A DNA stretch of 64,000 bases from positions 93,910,489-93,974,488 of the forward strand of contig CM077025.1 in the NCBI GenBank assembly GCA_039090855.1, in the 5' to 3' direction. Each line of letters opens with the position of its first letter. Position 1 is the first letter of the stretch. Positions 1-10,657 of this stretch are shown in pieces. The position numbers and the translations under genes are program-made. The stretch is from Macrothele yani (taxonomy: Eukaryota; Arthropoda; Arachnida; Araneae; Macrothelidae). Under the pieces are notes generated by a model. It made no database searches, had not been told where the DNA came from, and saw only the letters and a program-made list of their open reading frames with translations.

Positions 1-182
1 TTCAAACTCCAGTAAATCGGCAGCTTTTCCCATTCTGACCCCGAAAACTCTACTAACTGAAAGCCGGTCCTGGAGTTTTATATATACTGCTCTGAGAATT
101 TCTCCTGCACTACCGTCAGGTTTCCAGGCGCGCTCATTTCTCCAGGATGGGGGATGGCCATAACGCAATGGCTCACCGGTGT
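1..182 (-). mobile_element. Tc1-a element, truncated by window edge
   Basis: The first 182 bases match 44775-44958 closely, which is the end of a Tc1-like element holding the N-terminus of its transposase. The reverse strand begins with a start like MGKAADLLEFE, the counterpart of [15 protein letters not shown] in the other copy. The shared outer end reads GGCTCACCGGTG followed by TA, as expected for a Tc1 insertion. The rest lies outside the window. Confidence 0.75.
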
Positions 183-756
183 ATATAGTTGCCTTCAACT
201 TGGAAATATCTGGTTACATCTGAAAGGCAACGTCAGACAACTCAAAAAAGTGTAAATAAGAGGAATAGACGATTTACGTCAGGTCGATCACGTGGAACAG
301 ATGTGGTGTGACATGCGCAGATGACATTTCTGCCCGATAACACGAGATATAAATAATGGTGATTTGGTTGACCTAATTTGGGGCTAATGCAGGCTCATTA
401 CCAATTACGGCCACTGAAGATGTCTTCCGCAGGGAGGATGAAACGCGTTTAGTAGGAAACACACAATGGAGCACAATGTGTATGTGTTATTTACGTGCTT
501 GTGTGGACCCTCCAGTGTATTTTCCTTCGAACCGAATGCATTTTCTGGATTGGTACGTGAGTACTCTTCGATATAGCTGTTGTCAATTATCCGGCCATGC
601 AACCTAGACACAATAGTATGGAATTATAATGGATTTTAATCATCATATTTTAATGTATCATCAATTTTAACTATCAGCGATAATATTTTAACCAACATGG
701 CGAACGCCAACAAGTGATTAATGAGCATTTTTGTCATCATGGTTGCATGGACCATA
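183..756. other. No gene recognised
   Basis: Moderately AT-rich spacer between two Tc1-like elements. Short open frames occur on both strands but none has a recognisable motif, and I see no repeat shared with the rest of the window. Confidence 0.5.
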
Positions 757-1977
757 CACTGCAGAGCAATTGAATTAGAGATACCTGTCTAGTAACGTGT
801 AGCACCACATTTCGCCCTGATGACCGCGGCGATTCGTCTCGGCATGGACTCGATAAGACACCGGAAGCGTTGGGAAGCCATACGGATCCACGACCCCTGA
901 ACAAGCTCCCACAGTTCCCGAAGATTTGATGAAGGAAGGTAAGAGCCTCGAACAACTCTCTCGATGGCATCCCAGATGTGCTCGATTGGATTGAGGTCAG
1001 GTGACCTAGCTGGACAAGGAAGCGAGGTCACGTCGGTGGAGTGTTCATCCAACCATTCGGATACAATTCGGGAGCGATGGCACGGTGCATTGTCTTGTTG
1101 CAGGATCAGGTCCCCGCTGGGATGTTGAAGACGCACAAACTGGAGCAAATGGTCGTCCAGGATATCCCAGTAACGTTGACCTGTGAGGAACGATGTCACA
1201 CGTACCAGGGGTGCCATTTTAGTCCACGTAAACAGTCCCCAGACGAGAATGCAACCCTCACCAGCTTGAAGAGTACCCTGCTGGCAAGAAAGATCCATTG
1301 CTTCATGTGGTTTGCGCCGTACTCGTATCATGCCATCCGCATGTACCAACGTGAATCTCGACTCATCAGTCCAGGCAATATTTTCCCACATGTCTAAGGT
1401 CCAGTGGCGATGTTCTCGCGCCCATGCTAATCTTTGAAACCTGTGATGTGCGGTCAGCAGCGCTGCCCTCGTGGGACGACGACTTCTGTTCCCCATAGTG
1501 AGGAGATGGTTATGGATGGTGTGGCTGCTTACACGTTTTTGTGCACCAGCGTTAAATTGCCGAGTGATTTCTTGCACTGTGACCCGTCCATCAGCTGTTT
1601 ACAATGCGAGCTAGCCGACGATGACCCCGCTCATCCACACGCTGTTGTCCACGGCAGTTGGCCCTTGCAGGGATGGTTTTACCGGATTCAATGTACTCGC
1701 GGTGCACCCGTGACGCAGTGGCTCGTAAACGTCCCAGTGCCTGCACGACTTCCGAGATGGAGTGACCCATTTGTCGGGCCCCGAAAATTTGCCCACGATC
1801 AAATGCGCTTAGATTCTTCGTCTTACACATACTACGTCCGACTCTTACTGATTCTCGTCGCATCACTCTTTATATTTTTGAATCGCTGCATACATCATGT
1901 CGTTTCTGTTTACAGGGCCGCCCACAGCGCCACATTTGCGTAACGCCAGCTGTCTCTAATTCAATTGCTCTTCAGTG
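757..1977 (-). mobile_element. Tc1-b element, copy 1, full length
   Basis: A 1.2-kb Tc1/mariner element bounded by TA at 755-756 and 1978-1979. Its inverted ends read CACTGCAGAGCAATTGAATT on the left and the complement of CACTGAAGAGCAATTGAATT on the right. It carries one transposase frame on the minus strand. A second, more decayed copy lies at 39949-40966 in the opposite orientation. Confidence 0.9.
789..1830 (-). pseudogene. Tc1-type DD34E transposase, frameshifted
   Basis: Transposase for cut-and-paste movement of its own element. I start it at the Met of MCKTKNLSAFDRGQ, the usual Tc1 N-terminus, followed by the paired helix-turn-helix region. The catalytic triad is visible: WTDESRF (first Asp), LILQQDNAPCH (second Asp) and SPDLNPIEHIWD (Glu), and it ends GATRY. 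Compared with copy 2, one extra T in the run at 1598-1600 (an extra A on the coding strand) shifts the frame after LARIV, so two open segments (1591-1830 and 789-1577) remain. Apart from this the copy is nearly intact, which suggests fairly recent inactivation. No intron is expected in this family. Confidence 0.88.
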
Positions 1978-1979
1978 TA

Positions 1980-2422
1980 CAATCGTATCGTAAACGAGTA
2001 CGTGACATGCTCAAATATAAGTAACCATACGTACATACAAATAACTGCGTCAATAAATATAAATATCATCTCGTATTACTTCATTTTAGATATTATGGAT
2101 TTCAAGAGAAACTTTTTAATAAATGTGTAAAGTGACACGCCTAAATAATTAGCACAACAAAGTCACTGAACACAAGTAATTTAATTATGCATAAAGAATA
2201 TTTGTGTGCGTTTTTACATTAACTATATTTGTGTCAATCTCATAAATATTATATTGTCTCTTCATTACTAAATTTGTCATACAATTGTGCGGTCCATTTG
2301 CCCAGTATATGAAAACGAGTATATCTATTACCCCAGATATGCCACCGAATAATATACTTCCAGTTGATTCCATGAATAAATGTGTATGTGTGGAGTACAC
2401 GTATTCCAAATTTAAATTCGAG
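1980..2422. other. No gene recognised
   Basis: AT-rich spacer after the Tc1-b element. No coding or repeat signature that I can support. Confidence 0.5.
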
Positions 2423-2520
2423 CCGCGGATGGCTTAGTGATTAGAGATTCAGACTACTGATGGAGGGACCGCAGGTTCAAACCTAGCCTAATCAGGCTAG
2501 GTTTGAACCTCCCCCCCTCC
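2423..2520 (+). mobile_element. tRNA-derived SINE head ending in a hairpin
   Basis: A tRNA-like promoter is visible: an A-box-like TGGCTTAGTGATTAGAG and a B-box-like GGTTCAAACC about 35 bases later. Right at the B box the sequence turns back on itself in a perfect hairpin (2473-2510). No clear SINE body follows, so this is a head fragment. Confidence 0.55.
2473..2510. repeat. Perfect 16-bp-arm palindrome, 6-nt loop
   Basis: Arms 2473-2488 and 2495-2510 are exact reverse complements around the loop TAATCA. The left arm holds the B box of a tRNA-like SINE, so the right arm is an inverted copy of a promoter element. Confidence 0.9.
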
Positions 2521-2942
2521 TTAATTTCTCTCTGCTTTCTATGTGCAAAATCGTACGCTTGTACGGTGGCGTCATCTAGTGTGATCTCTCTAACTTACAA
2601 ACTATCTTGTCCGAATTACTAGATTCGCTCAACTCTCTTCAGTTTCATTCCCCTACACGAAAGGACAGAGCACCAAAAACTGAATGAAGTTAGAGCACAT
2701 ATATTTGTAATATATGGTTTTTTGAGTACATATATTTGAAGCATAGCACTCAAAAATGAGTACATATATTTCAAATTAGAAATACCAGATATACTCACAA
2801 TTGATTCCCTGTATGTACTCAAAAATGAGAACGTGTCTTTTCCATAACTGAGACAAAAGTACTCGGAGCTATTATAAGCTCAGAATGTACTCATAAACCA
2901 GTACATTTTGCTTATTTCTAAGTACCAATTTTTAACAGTGTG
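2521..2942. other. AT-rich spacer with recurring short motif
   Basis: No gene seen. The string GAGTACATATATTTG or close variants recurs between 2690 and 2790, giving a weak local repeat. Confidence 0.4.
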
Positions 2943-3065
2943 GATCAACTTATGCATGGGGGTTGTTCGACACCTTGTAGAAGCTGTCCCTAAGTGTCTG
3001 CGAGCCGTGATTGCACAGCAATGTGGATCAAAGCGTTATTAAGTAGGTGTTCCTAATGAAAAGTT
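2943..3065 (+). mobile_element. Tc1-like transposase C-terminal relic
   Basis: Plus-strand translation gives VEAVPKCLRAVIAQQCGSKRY then stop, which matches the usual Tc1 C-terminus (SMPRRVAAVIAARGG...Y). GTGTTCCTAATGAAAAGTTAACTC after the stop resembles a Tc1 inverted end. Only this tail survives. Confidence 0.6.
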
Positions 3066-4904
3066 AACTCAGTGCATGTATTCTTGAAGATTTCCAACCC
3101 AATTTTGCATCTTATTGTGGAACTATTTATATCGCGTAGTGGCACACGGAGAGTCACGATCCGAAACAAACCTTCCGGCGACTACCACTAAAGAAACTGT
3201 GTAACACTTTGAAAATTCTTCCAAAAATGCTATAGTAAAAAGTGATAATAATCAAAACGAAATCGGAACGAATTTAAGTTTTTTTGTTTTTTTTAGGTGC
3301 GCTATTACTTTCTTTGCCGAATGATTGAGGAGGTGTTACTTCCTAACGGAAACAAGCGCAGGGATACACACTGCGATCGGAACTACTTGAAGGTGCAGCT
3401 ATATGCGGAAATATAAGATTTAAGCGATGAAGCCGTTTTAATCAAAATTTCGACCGTGTCAAAGTACTCGCATATATAAACAACTTTCAGATGAAGAGGA
3501 GCTATGTAATTCTGATCAGAATTTCTTGGTACAACTAAAACCCTCTGAAACTGAGAATTTGATGTGGCAGTGTAATCTGCATTTCTTGTATGGAATTATA
3601 ACATCTTCGAATGCACTGGATGTGAAGTATTAGGAAAGAGGAAAATGGATTAGTGACCAAGCCCAACATGATCGTGAATTTACCACAAAATGGCAGGCTT
3701 TAATCATCTCTCTTCCGGTTTTCCTAAAATTCTTTAACAAAACGTTTTATTTACTATGGTAAGCTTCAACTTTACGTTCTGTGGATGAAATTTTTCCTCG
3801 GAAGATTTAAATGCACTTTTCTCATTTTGACAAATTTAAAGCAGCGTTTATGTTTTTCAGGGGTCCATTTCAATTTGATATTTCTCATTTCAACAACGAA
3901 GTGAAATCAGTGTTGCCTTCGTTTAGGTGAAGTTTCAAAACAGACATGGTTGCTCTGTAAAGCGTGGAAAACTTACAGGCGAATAAAAATTGCTTCATCA
4001 ATCAGTTATGGGAATTAATTCTAGCCGAACTGCAATTCTTGCCAACTTTGTAACTCGGAATTTCCAAATTATTTTCAATGTTCCAGTTGACGTAGCTATG
4101 TGATTCCTTTTTTATATACAATGGGAATTATAATGTCAAAAACTCAATCTCGAGCCATTGATGGGAAGTTGAAAGCTGAGTTACGTTGCATAACTTCAGT
4201 AATTGAAGCAGATTTTCCGAAACTTGTCACTGATCCGACATATTTCTAGTGAGTTTTGTGCAGATTTTTAAAACTGAATGCTGAACTGAAGAAAAGTAAA
4301 ACAAAAAAAAATACATTAAAATCAAGTATACGTGGGTTTTTCAATACAATATATTTTGAATTTCAGTTTGGTGGTGTGGCCGATTTTTACTTTAATTCAC
4401 CACATATGTGGAGATAAAGGAAAATAGCCTTCCGTACCGCTTCTTGTAGAGACATGAGAAATATCAAAACAGCATCCATTTGGTGTCTCGCATTACGCAG
4501 AATATTCCTTATACAAGTATCTAGAATATGGTGGATGCACTTGATCGTTGTGGAGAAATGAAATGGAAATATTTCAAAACGTGGCGTCAGATTGAGATAT
4601 GCCAGAAGTCGAAGGCACGAATAGCCATGCTCAACTGCTTAATCAAAAAGCGTTAACGGAAAATCGTTGATTAAAAGATCACAATTTGTTGTCTCTGTTG
4701 ACGTAATTGGCGTATTATCCGCCATCTCTTACACGTTCTTTTCGATAGATTCAACTGGATTTTATCTACAACTCATTTCTCACTAGGTATCTGTACGAAA
4801 AGATCACCGTTTTACGTTCCTCACGTATCCATCTTGTTTTTCATTACTTGTGACGGAGACTTTTTCTCAAAATATATATGCTGTCCCAGTGGTTGCGAGT
4901 TCAA
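3066..4904. other. No gene recognised (1.8 kb)
   Basis: No open frame longer than about 60 codons with any motif and no match that I can see to the repeat families of this window. It may be unique intergenic DNA or very old repeats. Confidence 0.5.
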
Positions 4905-5115
4905 AGTAATAGGTTACGGGTTAGCCGTCCGAGTTGTACCGAGCTCGAGTCCCGGATGAGGCATGGGTGCTATGCTGTCTCTTTCCTCTCCCTGGAACAA
5001 GTATCCCTGAATTAGGGACCGACTACTGCTTATAGCCCCAGACCTGCTCATGGCTTTAGTAAAACTCTCCCCATCCCCAAAAAAGTTTTGACTGTGTGTT
5101 TTCCCAGGCGAGGTT
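4905..5115 (+). mobile_element. SINE-B copy, divergent
   Basis: Shares the SINE-B layout best seen at 30985-31205: tRNA-like head, then GAGGCATGG, a run like CTCTCCCTGGAACAAGTA, CCCTGAATTAGGGACCG and ACTGCTTATAGCCC. The 3' third differs from the other copies. Confidence 0.6.
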
Positions 5116-6516
5116 GTTTCTAAATAGATTTTCATTGTTTGTTTCGAAGCTTAAAGTCCTCAGAGACCTTCTATGACTATAAGGAGGCGCTTATTCTTAT
5201 TTACAGGACACTGTCTCAGGAAAAGGACAAACCGAGATTCGTAAGGATAAACACAACAACAGTATCTATCCCCGGCATTTGATCCCAGAAACTCGCCCTG
5301 GACTTTGTACTACCTGACCACTAGAGCAGAATGGAGTTTCTTTCAACATTGGATATGTTTCACAATCCCTAGATTTTAGCAATTGTGCTACTTGTAAAGT
5401 AGGAAACGGGAAATTTCTTGCTAAAAATGCAATGTAGTACGTAGCAGCAGAGCACCTTTCATTCTTCTGAATTTATCGCATGAATTCGTAAAAATGGAAT
5501 GTATTCTGTAAGGCGAAGCATTGTTTGTTTATTCGTCTTACCCGAAATACCGGCATGCGTCTCATACGGAGCTTATAAATGAAAAACTGTGCTTTTTAAT
5601 CGACTGACTGGAAATTTTGCTGAGTTTTCCCGAGAAACAATATGGTATACGAAAGATAAATCCTTCAGCAAGCTGAGCCTTTCTCTAACTTTGTTTCTTC
5701 TGGTATAGCTCTGTCGTACGCTCTTCTACGTGGAGCGTGGCGTAAAGCGCTGGCTGTCTGGATATGTTTTATTACTCCTGCAGCCGAATCTGAGTGGAAA
5801 AGAGCGAAACGCCGCATTATGACAGCTAGTCATAAATTCCAGGCTACGGAGAGTTTAAGCCTATGTGTATAAATCCAAAAATCGAAGAGGAAAGGCTTTA
5901 TCTTTTTCTGTTGTTAGCTCTTACACAGTAACTTCTCACTTCGGCATTACTTTAAAAGTTTAAAAAGAAACAATGTTAAGAATGCTTATATCCCCAAGAC
6001 TGTTTCATAAATTTTCAAACCTTATTTTTCGCCTTATTTATCCCTTTATCTTCAAGTGCGTGCCGCAGCATGCAATTAGAGAATTACGTATGCTATCTTT
6101 GAAACAAACGTGTCTCTTCAAGGAAAATTGGTGGAGTATAGAAGATCGAAGACTCGATTATCTCTTTTTTCTGTTTACCTTTTCGGAAGTTCGGTTTGAA
6201 TTAATTTCTGTCATCAACATATTTTTCAATTAACTGTTAAATAAACTTTTAAATGAAAGTTCAGCGCAGTTTCCTCCAATCAATCCTCTTTTACTAATTT
6301 GTTTTTACAAGAATTGGGTGATCATGACAGAAAATCAAAATAATTTACCAAAACTTTCTCTATTTTCCGTAATGAAGTGTTATGAATCATTAGCGTGCAT
6401 TTGCAGAATCAGACATGTACCCGCGGAGTGTGTTGGGTGTTGTATAAGTTATCGGCAATGTGTGAAAAACGGCCATTGTTCAGAATGCTTAGTAAATCTA
6501 TAGAATGCGTGACTTT
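5116..6516. other. No gene recognised; possible SINE relic
   Basis: No supported gene. The minus strand of about 5205-5335 has an A-box-like CTAGTGGTCAGG and a B-box-like GGGATCAAATG, which may be an old tRNA-derived head. A short frame at 6318-6503 is cysteine-rich but has no family I recognise. Confidence 0.35.
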
Positions 6517-6809
6517 TTAGGCACAGCATGAAATATTTATATTATTTTAATATTGTATATAATTTTGGCTAGGCATTTTATATAAATCCTAGGCATTGTA
6601 TAAAACGCCAAGGACTATTTAGGCAAAGTATGAAATAGAATCATGAAAAGACATATATGAAAATCAAGGGAGAAATACAGAATAAAGTATACGGCTTTCT
6701 TACTAAAAGAACAAGGGAAAAAGACTAGCACTGACCTACTTGTTGCAACAAAGAAGGCTAGAATGGCTTTTTAAATTACATTTAATTGTCTTTTTCACAC
6801 AAGAGCACT

Positions 6810-7106
6810 TCATATGTTGGCATTGGTCTTACACATACACCTCACGAGTTCTTGACTACTTCCTGTGGGCTGAGCGATAACAGCTGTTCTAAGAGGAATT
6901 TCGCGGTCCGGAACGTGTTGGACTCGGAGTACGTCCTTTGGACATAAAGTGAATTGTGACCTATAATGGAGTTGGTTCAAAATTCCTCCAGTAGTTGCAA
7001 GTAGGTAAAAACCGTTTTCTGCCACGCTCATAATAATTGCCAACAGATTGCGCGAGTCACCCAATCCCTTATGGACGTCAGAAATAACTCTGACAGTGGC
7101 CCTCAA
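6810..7106 (-). pseudogene. KRBA2/SCAND3-like integrase C-terminal fragment
   Basis: The minus-strand peptide contains VHKGLGDSRNLLAIIMSVAE, then GGILNQLHYRSQF, DREIPLRTAV and a terminal RCMCKTN. This order (GDxRNLLG, ENGFY..GTxxGxLxQLYxRxQF, EISLR, CxCK) is what I know from the C-terminus of KRAB-A-domain-containing protein 2-like proteins, which derive from transposons with a retroviral-type integrase. The catalytic integrase part and the cysteine-rich end are missing. This is a call from recall of the family pattern; a close relative cannot be excluded. Confidence 0.5.
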
Positions 7107-7271
7107 AGATGCAGGAGGAATATTTCAGTCAAAGTCCATTTTCATTTTTTGGCCTGTATTTCCAGATTCAATTTTTTGAGCACTGAAAGACCTGTGCCTC
7201 GCCACGTAAAAAAAAAGTCACTGGCAGGACTATTTTATACTTTGCCGAGTTGCTAGGCGTTGCTAGGCGTT

Positions 7272-7341
7272 AAAATTCCTAGGCGTTGTATGCAATGATA
7301 CACACAGGCGCTAGGCATTGCATACAACGCCTAGGAATTTT
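7272..7341. repeat. Perfect 26-bp-arm palindrome in element end
   Basis: Arms 7272-7297 and 7316-7341 are exact reverse complements separated by 18 bases. The arm core is CCTAGGCGTTGTATGCAATG, the same motif family that recurs at both ends of the KRBA2-like remnant. Confidence 0.92.
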
Positions 7342-7444
7342 TGAAATGTTAAGCGTTTCATACTCTGACGTCACTTTTTCGGCATTCCACAGATTTCCTA
7401 GGCATTCTATATAATGCCTGATTTCAGGCATTTCCGGTAACGTA

Positions 7445-7840
7445 TGTAAGAGACATACAAAGGCTGCAGACAACTCAAAGCACTATGGAGAGGTGCATGC
7501 TTGGTGTAACCAGGAGAGATAAGAAGAGGAACACGTGGATCCGAAAAATGACAAGAGTGGAAGACATCATGATCAGAGTTAAATCCCTGAAATGGCAATG
7601 GGCTGGACATACTGCCAGAAGAACAGACCATCGATGGACAGCCGAAATTTCAGATTGGATTCCAAGGGACAGGAAAAGACCCAGAAGAAGACCACATGGA
7701 AGATGGGTGGATGAAATTCGAAAGTATACGGGAGTGACATGGAGGAGACTGGCACAAGACAGACCGTTGTGGAGGAAACTTGGGGAGACCTTCGTCCAGC
7801 AGTGGATTGATAATGGTTGACAATGATGATGATGATGTAA
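7445..7840 (+). mobile_element. RTE-like non-LTR retrotransposon, 3' end
   Basis: Carries the last ~120 codons of the endonuclease-reverse transcriptase ORF and ends in a (GAT)n tail at 7826-7837, the short tandem tail typical of RTE-clade elements. It is 5'-truncated. Related copies lie at 12196-14158, 23630-24945 and 50183-50868. Confidence 0.82.
7485..7820 (+). pseudogene. RTE-like reverse transcriptase, C-terminal fragment
   Basis: The frame reads MERCMLGVTRRDKKRNTWIR, then KWQWAGHTARRTD, GRWVDEIRK and ends LWRKLGETFVQQW. This is the conserved tail behind the RT domain in insect-type endonuclease-reverse transcriptases (RWAGHxxRxxDxRW). The frame is open to its natural stop next to the (GAT)n tail, but the endonuclease and RT domains are absent because of 5' truncation, so it is not functional. 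Confidence 0.85.
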
Positions 7841-7869
7841 CGTGGAGCGTTGGCACACCTGTCAGACAA

Positions 7870-8265
7870 CATTGAAAGCGACTATGCCGCGCGAAACTGA
7901 GTTGACGGACTTTGAAAGGGATATGGTCGTCGGCTGTAAGCAATAAATGTGTAGAATTGCAGCTCTTCTGTAATTCCCCAGATCCACTGTCTTTGATGCT
8001 CTTTATTGATGAGAAAGGGTTGGTACCACTAAAGAAACGCCCCACTCTGAGAAGCCGAACAAACGTAGAGATCGTGCAAACCGAAGCTTACTGCGAAATG
8101 TGAAGGGGCGCACATCCTTTGCCACAGGCCTGGCTGGCGGCGTCACGAAAGACACCTGAACCTGAACAGTCCGTCCAGAGCTGCTTCCACTCGGTTACCA
8201 TGGAAGATCAGCTGCGTGAAAACCCTGCATCAATTTATGCAATATCAAACGGTGACTGCAGTGGT
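7870..8265 (+). mobile_element. Degenerate Tc1-like transposase fragment
   Basis: MPRETELTDFERDMVVG starting at 7884 is the N-terminus of the Tc1 group that also includes 10782 (MPRSSELSDFEKG) and 26660 (MPRSTELTDFQ). Further pieces such as DRANRSLLRNVKGRTSFATG follow in shifted frames to about 8250. Catalytic part lost. Confidence 0.6.
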
Positions 8266-8342
8266 GCTGCGCTCGCCGTTCGTGGACAGCTCTGTTAACC
8301 GTAGTGGCTTACCTGTCGCGAAACAGTCTTGCTTACGGGAAT

Positions 8343-8660
8343 GAGGATAAACAAAGACATCGCTCTTTCCACGTTTAACAACGCACAGCAACCGAAAAAC
8401 TGTTTGTTCGGCCGCCGCCGGGGAATCGAATCCCGAATCTCTCGATATCTAGCCGAACGCGTTAGCCTTACACCACGGTGGCCAACAATCCACGGTGCTA
8501 TGTGGAAAAAAGTCACTGACGGGACTATTGTCACAGGCCACGTCCAAAAATGTCACTGGCGGACTATTTGTCACGGGCGGCCGAATAAACAATTTTTCGG
8601 TTGCTGTGCGTTGTTAAACGTCGGAAGAGCGATGTGTTTGTTTATTCACGGACGCCTCGT
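8343..8660. mobile_element. SINE-C inverted dimer (tRNA-like), decayed
   Basis: Left arm 8343-8412 and right arm 8578-8655 are inverted copies: each has a CGCTCTTTCCACGTTTAACA-type tail (right arm in complement) and TTTTTCGGTTGCTGTGCG next to it. The left arm continues into a minus-strand tRNA-like head at about 8413-8490 (B box GGGATTCGATTCC, A box GTGGTGTAAGGCTAACG). The right head is mostly lost. It has the same outward tail arrangement as 15903-16237 and 52822-53164. Confidence 0.65.
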
Positions 8661-9277
8661 ATTTGGAGGATTTTCACTTTAGGAATGCGAATGGCAGAAT
8701 TAAAAGTGTCACTAACCTTTCTCCGTTCTTCGAACAGAGGGCATTTGTTTATACGTCCCAAATCAGCCCAACAAGTGACAGTTCTCCAACGTACATGTAT
8801 GCGTTTTAAAGAGATCGTCCAACTCACACCACCATCGTCCCATTTGGAAGAGAAAGTTGCCTGCGAATTATTTTTGTTAGTGAAGAATTTTTTTAAAGGT
8901 AATCCTTGTGAATAACACGAAATCATATCATCATCGTCTATACCTACTTCAAATTTGTGCCACATCTTATTGTTGTGTTATCATTTTGTGTACATTTTAT
9001 TATAGCAGATATTGGATTCGACTTCTTTAGAACAAGTTAGGTACTTTACGTTAAGTTTTGTTTCTTTTCCCTTTGGCATGAAGGAATGACATTATGGGGA
9101 TTAATCCATCGCCGTTCCGCTACGCTTTGAACCTTCACTGTTGTTATCGTTGTCGTCCAACATATGTAAGAGCGGAAGAAGTACGTTTTGAGTGCCAAAT
9201 CGCACTACGAACTCGTTCAGATGGAAGTATTTGGGTGTAGTATTTGCCTGAAGAACGCTGTTAGATGGACTACATTG
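8661..9277. other. No gene recognised
   Basis: Spacer without supported coding sequence. Short open frames here overlap the SINE-C dimer and look like chance frames. Confidence 0.45.
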
Positions 9278-9872
9278 ATTCTTTTTTTACGCTTTCTAAC
9301 CGTAGGTTGAAACAGCATATATGCTCCAGCTTTGTCCGTCTGTCCGTCCACACGATAAATCGCGTAAAAACTGTTCGATTTCGGTGAAGTTTTAGTATGT
9401 GGTAGGGGACCACCTAGGGACGAACCCTATTGAAAATGGACGAAATGGGGTCAAAGGTCACGACATAGGAGCGGGATCCATTACATTGTCCTTATGCATC
9501 ATAACTTGCGTAAAAATGGTCCGTTTTCGATGAAATTTTAGTATGTGGTAGGGGACCACCTAGGGACGAACCCTATTGAAAATGGACGAAATGGTGTCAA
9601 AGATCAAGACATAATAGTGGGATCCATTACATTGCCCTTATGCGTCAAAACGTACGTAAAAATGCTTCGATTGCGACAAAACTTTATCATGTTTTTCCAG
9701 AGGTACACTGAACAGGTTCTGTTGAATATCATCGAAATGGGGTCGAAGGTCAGGACACAGGAGCTAGATTTATTCCACATCCATTATCCTCATAACTTGA
9801 GTAATGATTTCCGGCATGTTGGAAAGCGTATCATAATCAATGTATTGCATGATTTTACTAAATTGTTTTTTA
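9278..9872 (+). repeat. Interspersed element with 146-bp tandem units, copy 1
   Basis: Starts with TTTTTTACGCTTTCTAACCG and a CCGTCTGTCCGTCC stretch, then repeats a unit whose landmark GTATGTGGTAGGGGACCACC begins at 9395 and 9541, a period of 146. It ends with TTCCGGCATGTTGGAAAGCG and a conserved tail. The same start, unit and end occur at 57356-58470, so this is a mobile or dispersed unit with variable internal copy number. No protein is encoded. Confidence 0.82.
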
Positions 9873-10080
9873 TTTAGATTGGGGGTTTAACGACCACCAT
9901 GAGCAATGGGCTATAAGCAATCGCCAGTCCCTAATTTAGGGTCACTGACTCCAGGGTAGAGACAGAGTCAATGCCGTAAGACAAACACAACATCCATGCT
10001 ACACCGAGATTCAAACCTGCACCCATCTTGGAACAATGACCAAAACCCATCACTTAGATCACTGCGCAACCGGGGAGGCA
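9873..10080 (-). mobile_element. SINE-B copy
   Basis: Reverse-strand tRNA-derived SINE: head with B-box-like sequence at about 10005-10020, body with the complement of CCCTAAATTAGGGACTGG and 3' end GTCGTTAAACCCCC. It lies directly at the end of the 146-bp element. Confidence 0.8.
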
Positions 10081-10657
10081 ACTGCATTGTTCTTGCTGTC
10101 AAGTTTGGAAGAGAAACTGCGATGGTGTCGAACAGTTTCTGTTAGAAAGGACTCGATCTTTTCTCTGTGGCACCGTAGCTACGTCATAACGGTGGCTAGG
10201 TACGAAGACATCATCGACAAGTCCGCACCACCTACGCTTCGGTAGTACTTCGGCCCAAATCCTTTCCAGTTTCGGCCAAATCCATAACCTTGCTACACTG
10301 CCAGGTCTGTCCAGTTCAGTTTTGAGGAGCAAGCTATGTCCAAGTGCTGTTCAGATAATAAATGCTCATTCTTTCCGTTCAGTATAGTTGTATGAATAGT
10401 TTCATCTACATAGTGAACATGTTCTGTAAAGTGCTGTTTTAGAATACCATAGTACAAATTTCTGCAAAACTTGTCGATAGCTCATCAAAAATTTTATTTA
10501 TTACTTGTGTGTCCTGACATGTTTGTGGACAACAGTGATATTGGAGAAGAGTTTTAATTATTCTTCATAATCAACCCACGAATGGTGAACACAGACGTAG
10601 CTAAGATTTTGGGCGCTTCTGGCCATACATTAAAAACGAACCTTATTTATATATATA
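10081..10657. other. No gene recognised
   Basis: Spacer with no supported feature. It ends in a short (TA)n run used as the target of the next Tc1 element. Confidence 0.45.

Larger units (their letters stand above)
6517..7440 (-). mobile_element. KRBA2/GINGER-like DNA transposon remnant
   Basis: A degraded element with a transposase-tail fragment (6810-7106, minus) flanked on both sides by repeats of a short motif, CCTAGGCATTGTATA and variants: several copies at 6517-6640 and more at 7245-7440, in both orientations. Such clustered subterminal repeats are typical of transposase binding ends. The middle appears deleted. The outer limits are approximate. Confidence 0.5.

Noticed and set aside
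1041..1943. Plus-strand frames of 118 and 169 codons inside Tc1-b
   Set aside because: They are antisense shadows of the transposase on the minus strand and show no motif of their own.
6318..6503. A 61-codon cysteine-rich frame as a small secreted peptide or toxin-like gene
   Set aside because: No signal peptide, no recognisable cysteine framework and no exon context. It is probably a chance frame.
7475..8045. Minus-strand frames of 127 and 131 codons near the RTE tail
   Set aside because: They are antisense to the RTE ORF and the Tc1 relic and have no independent motif.
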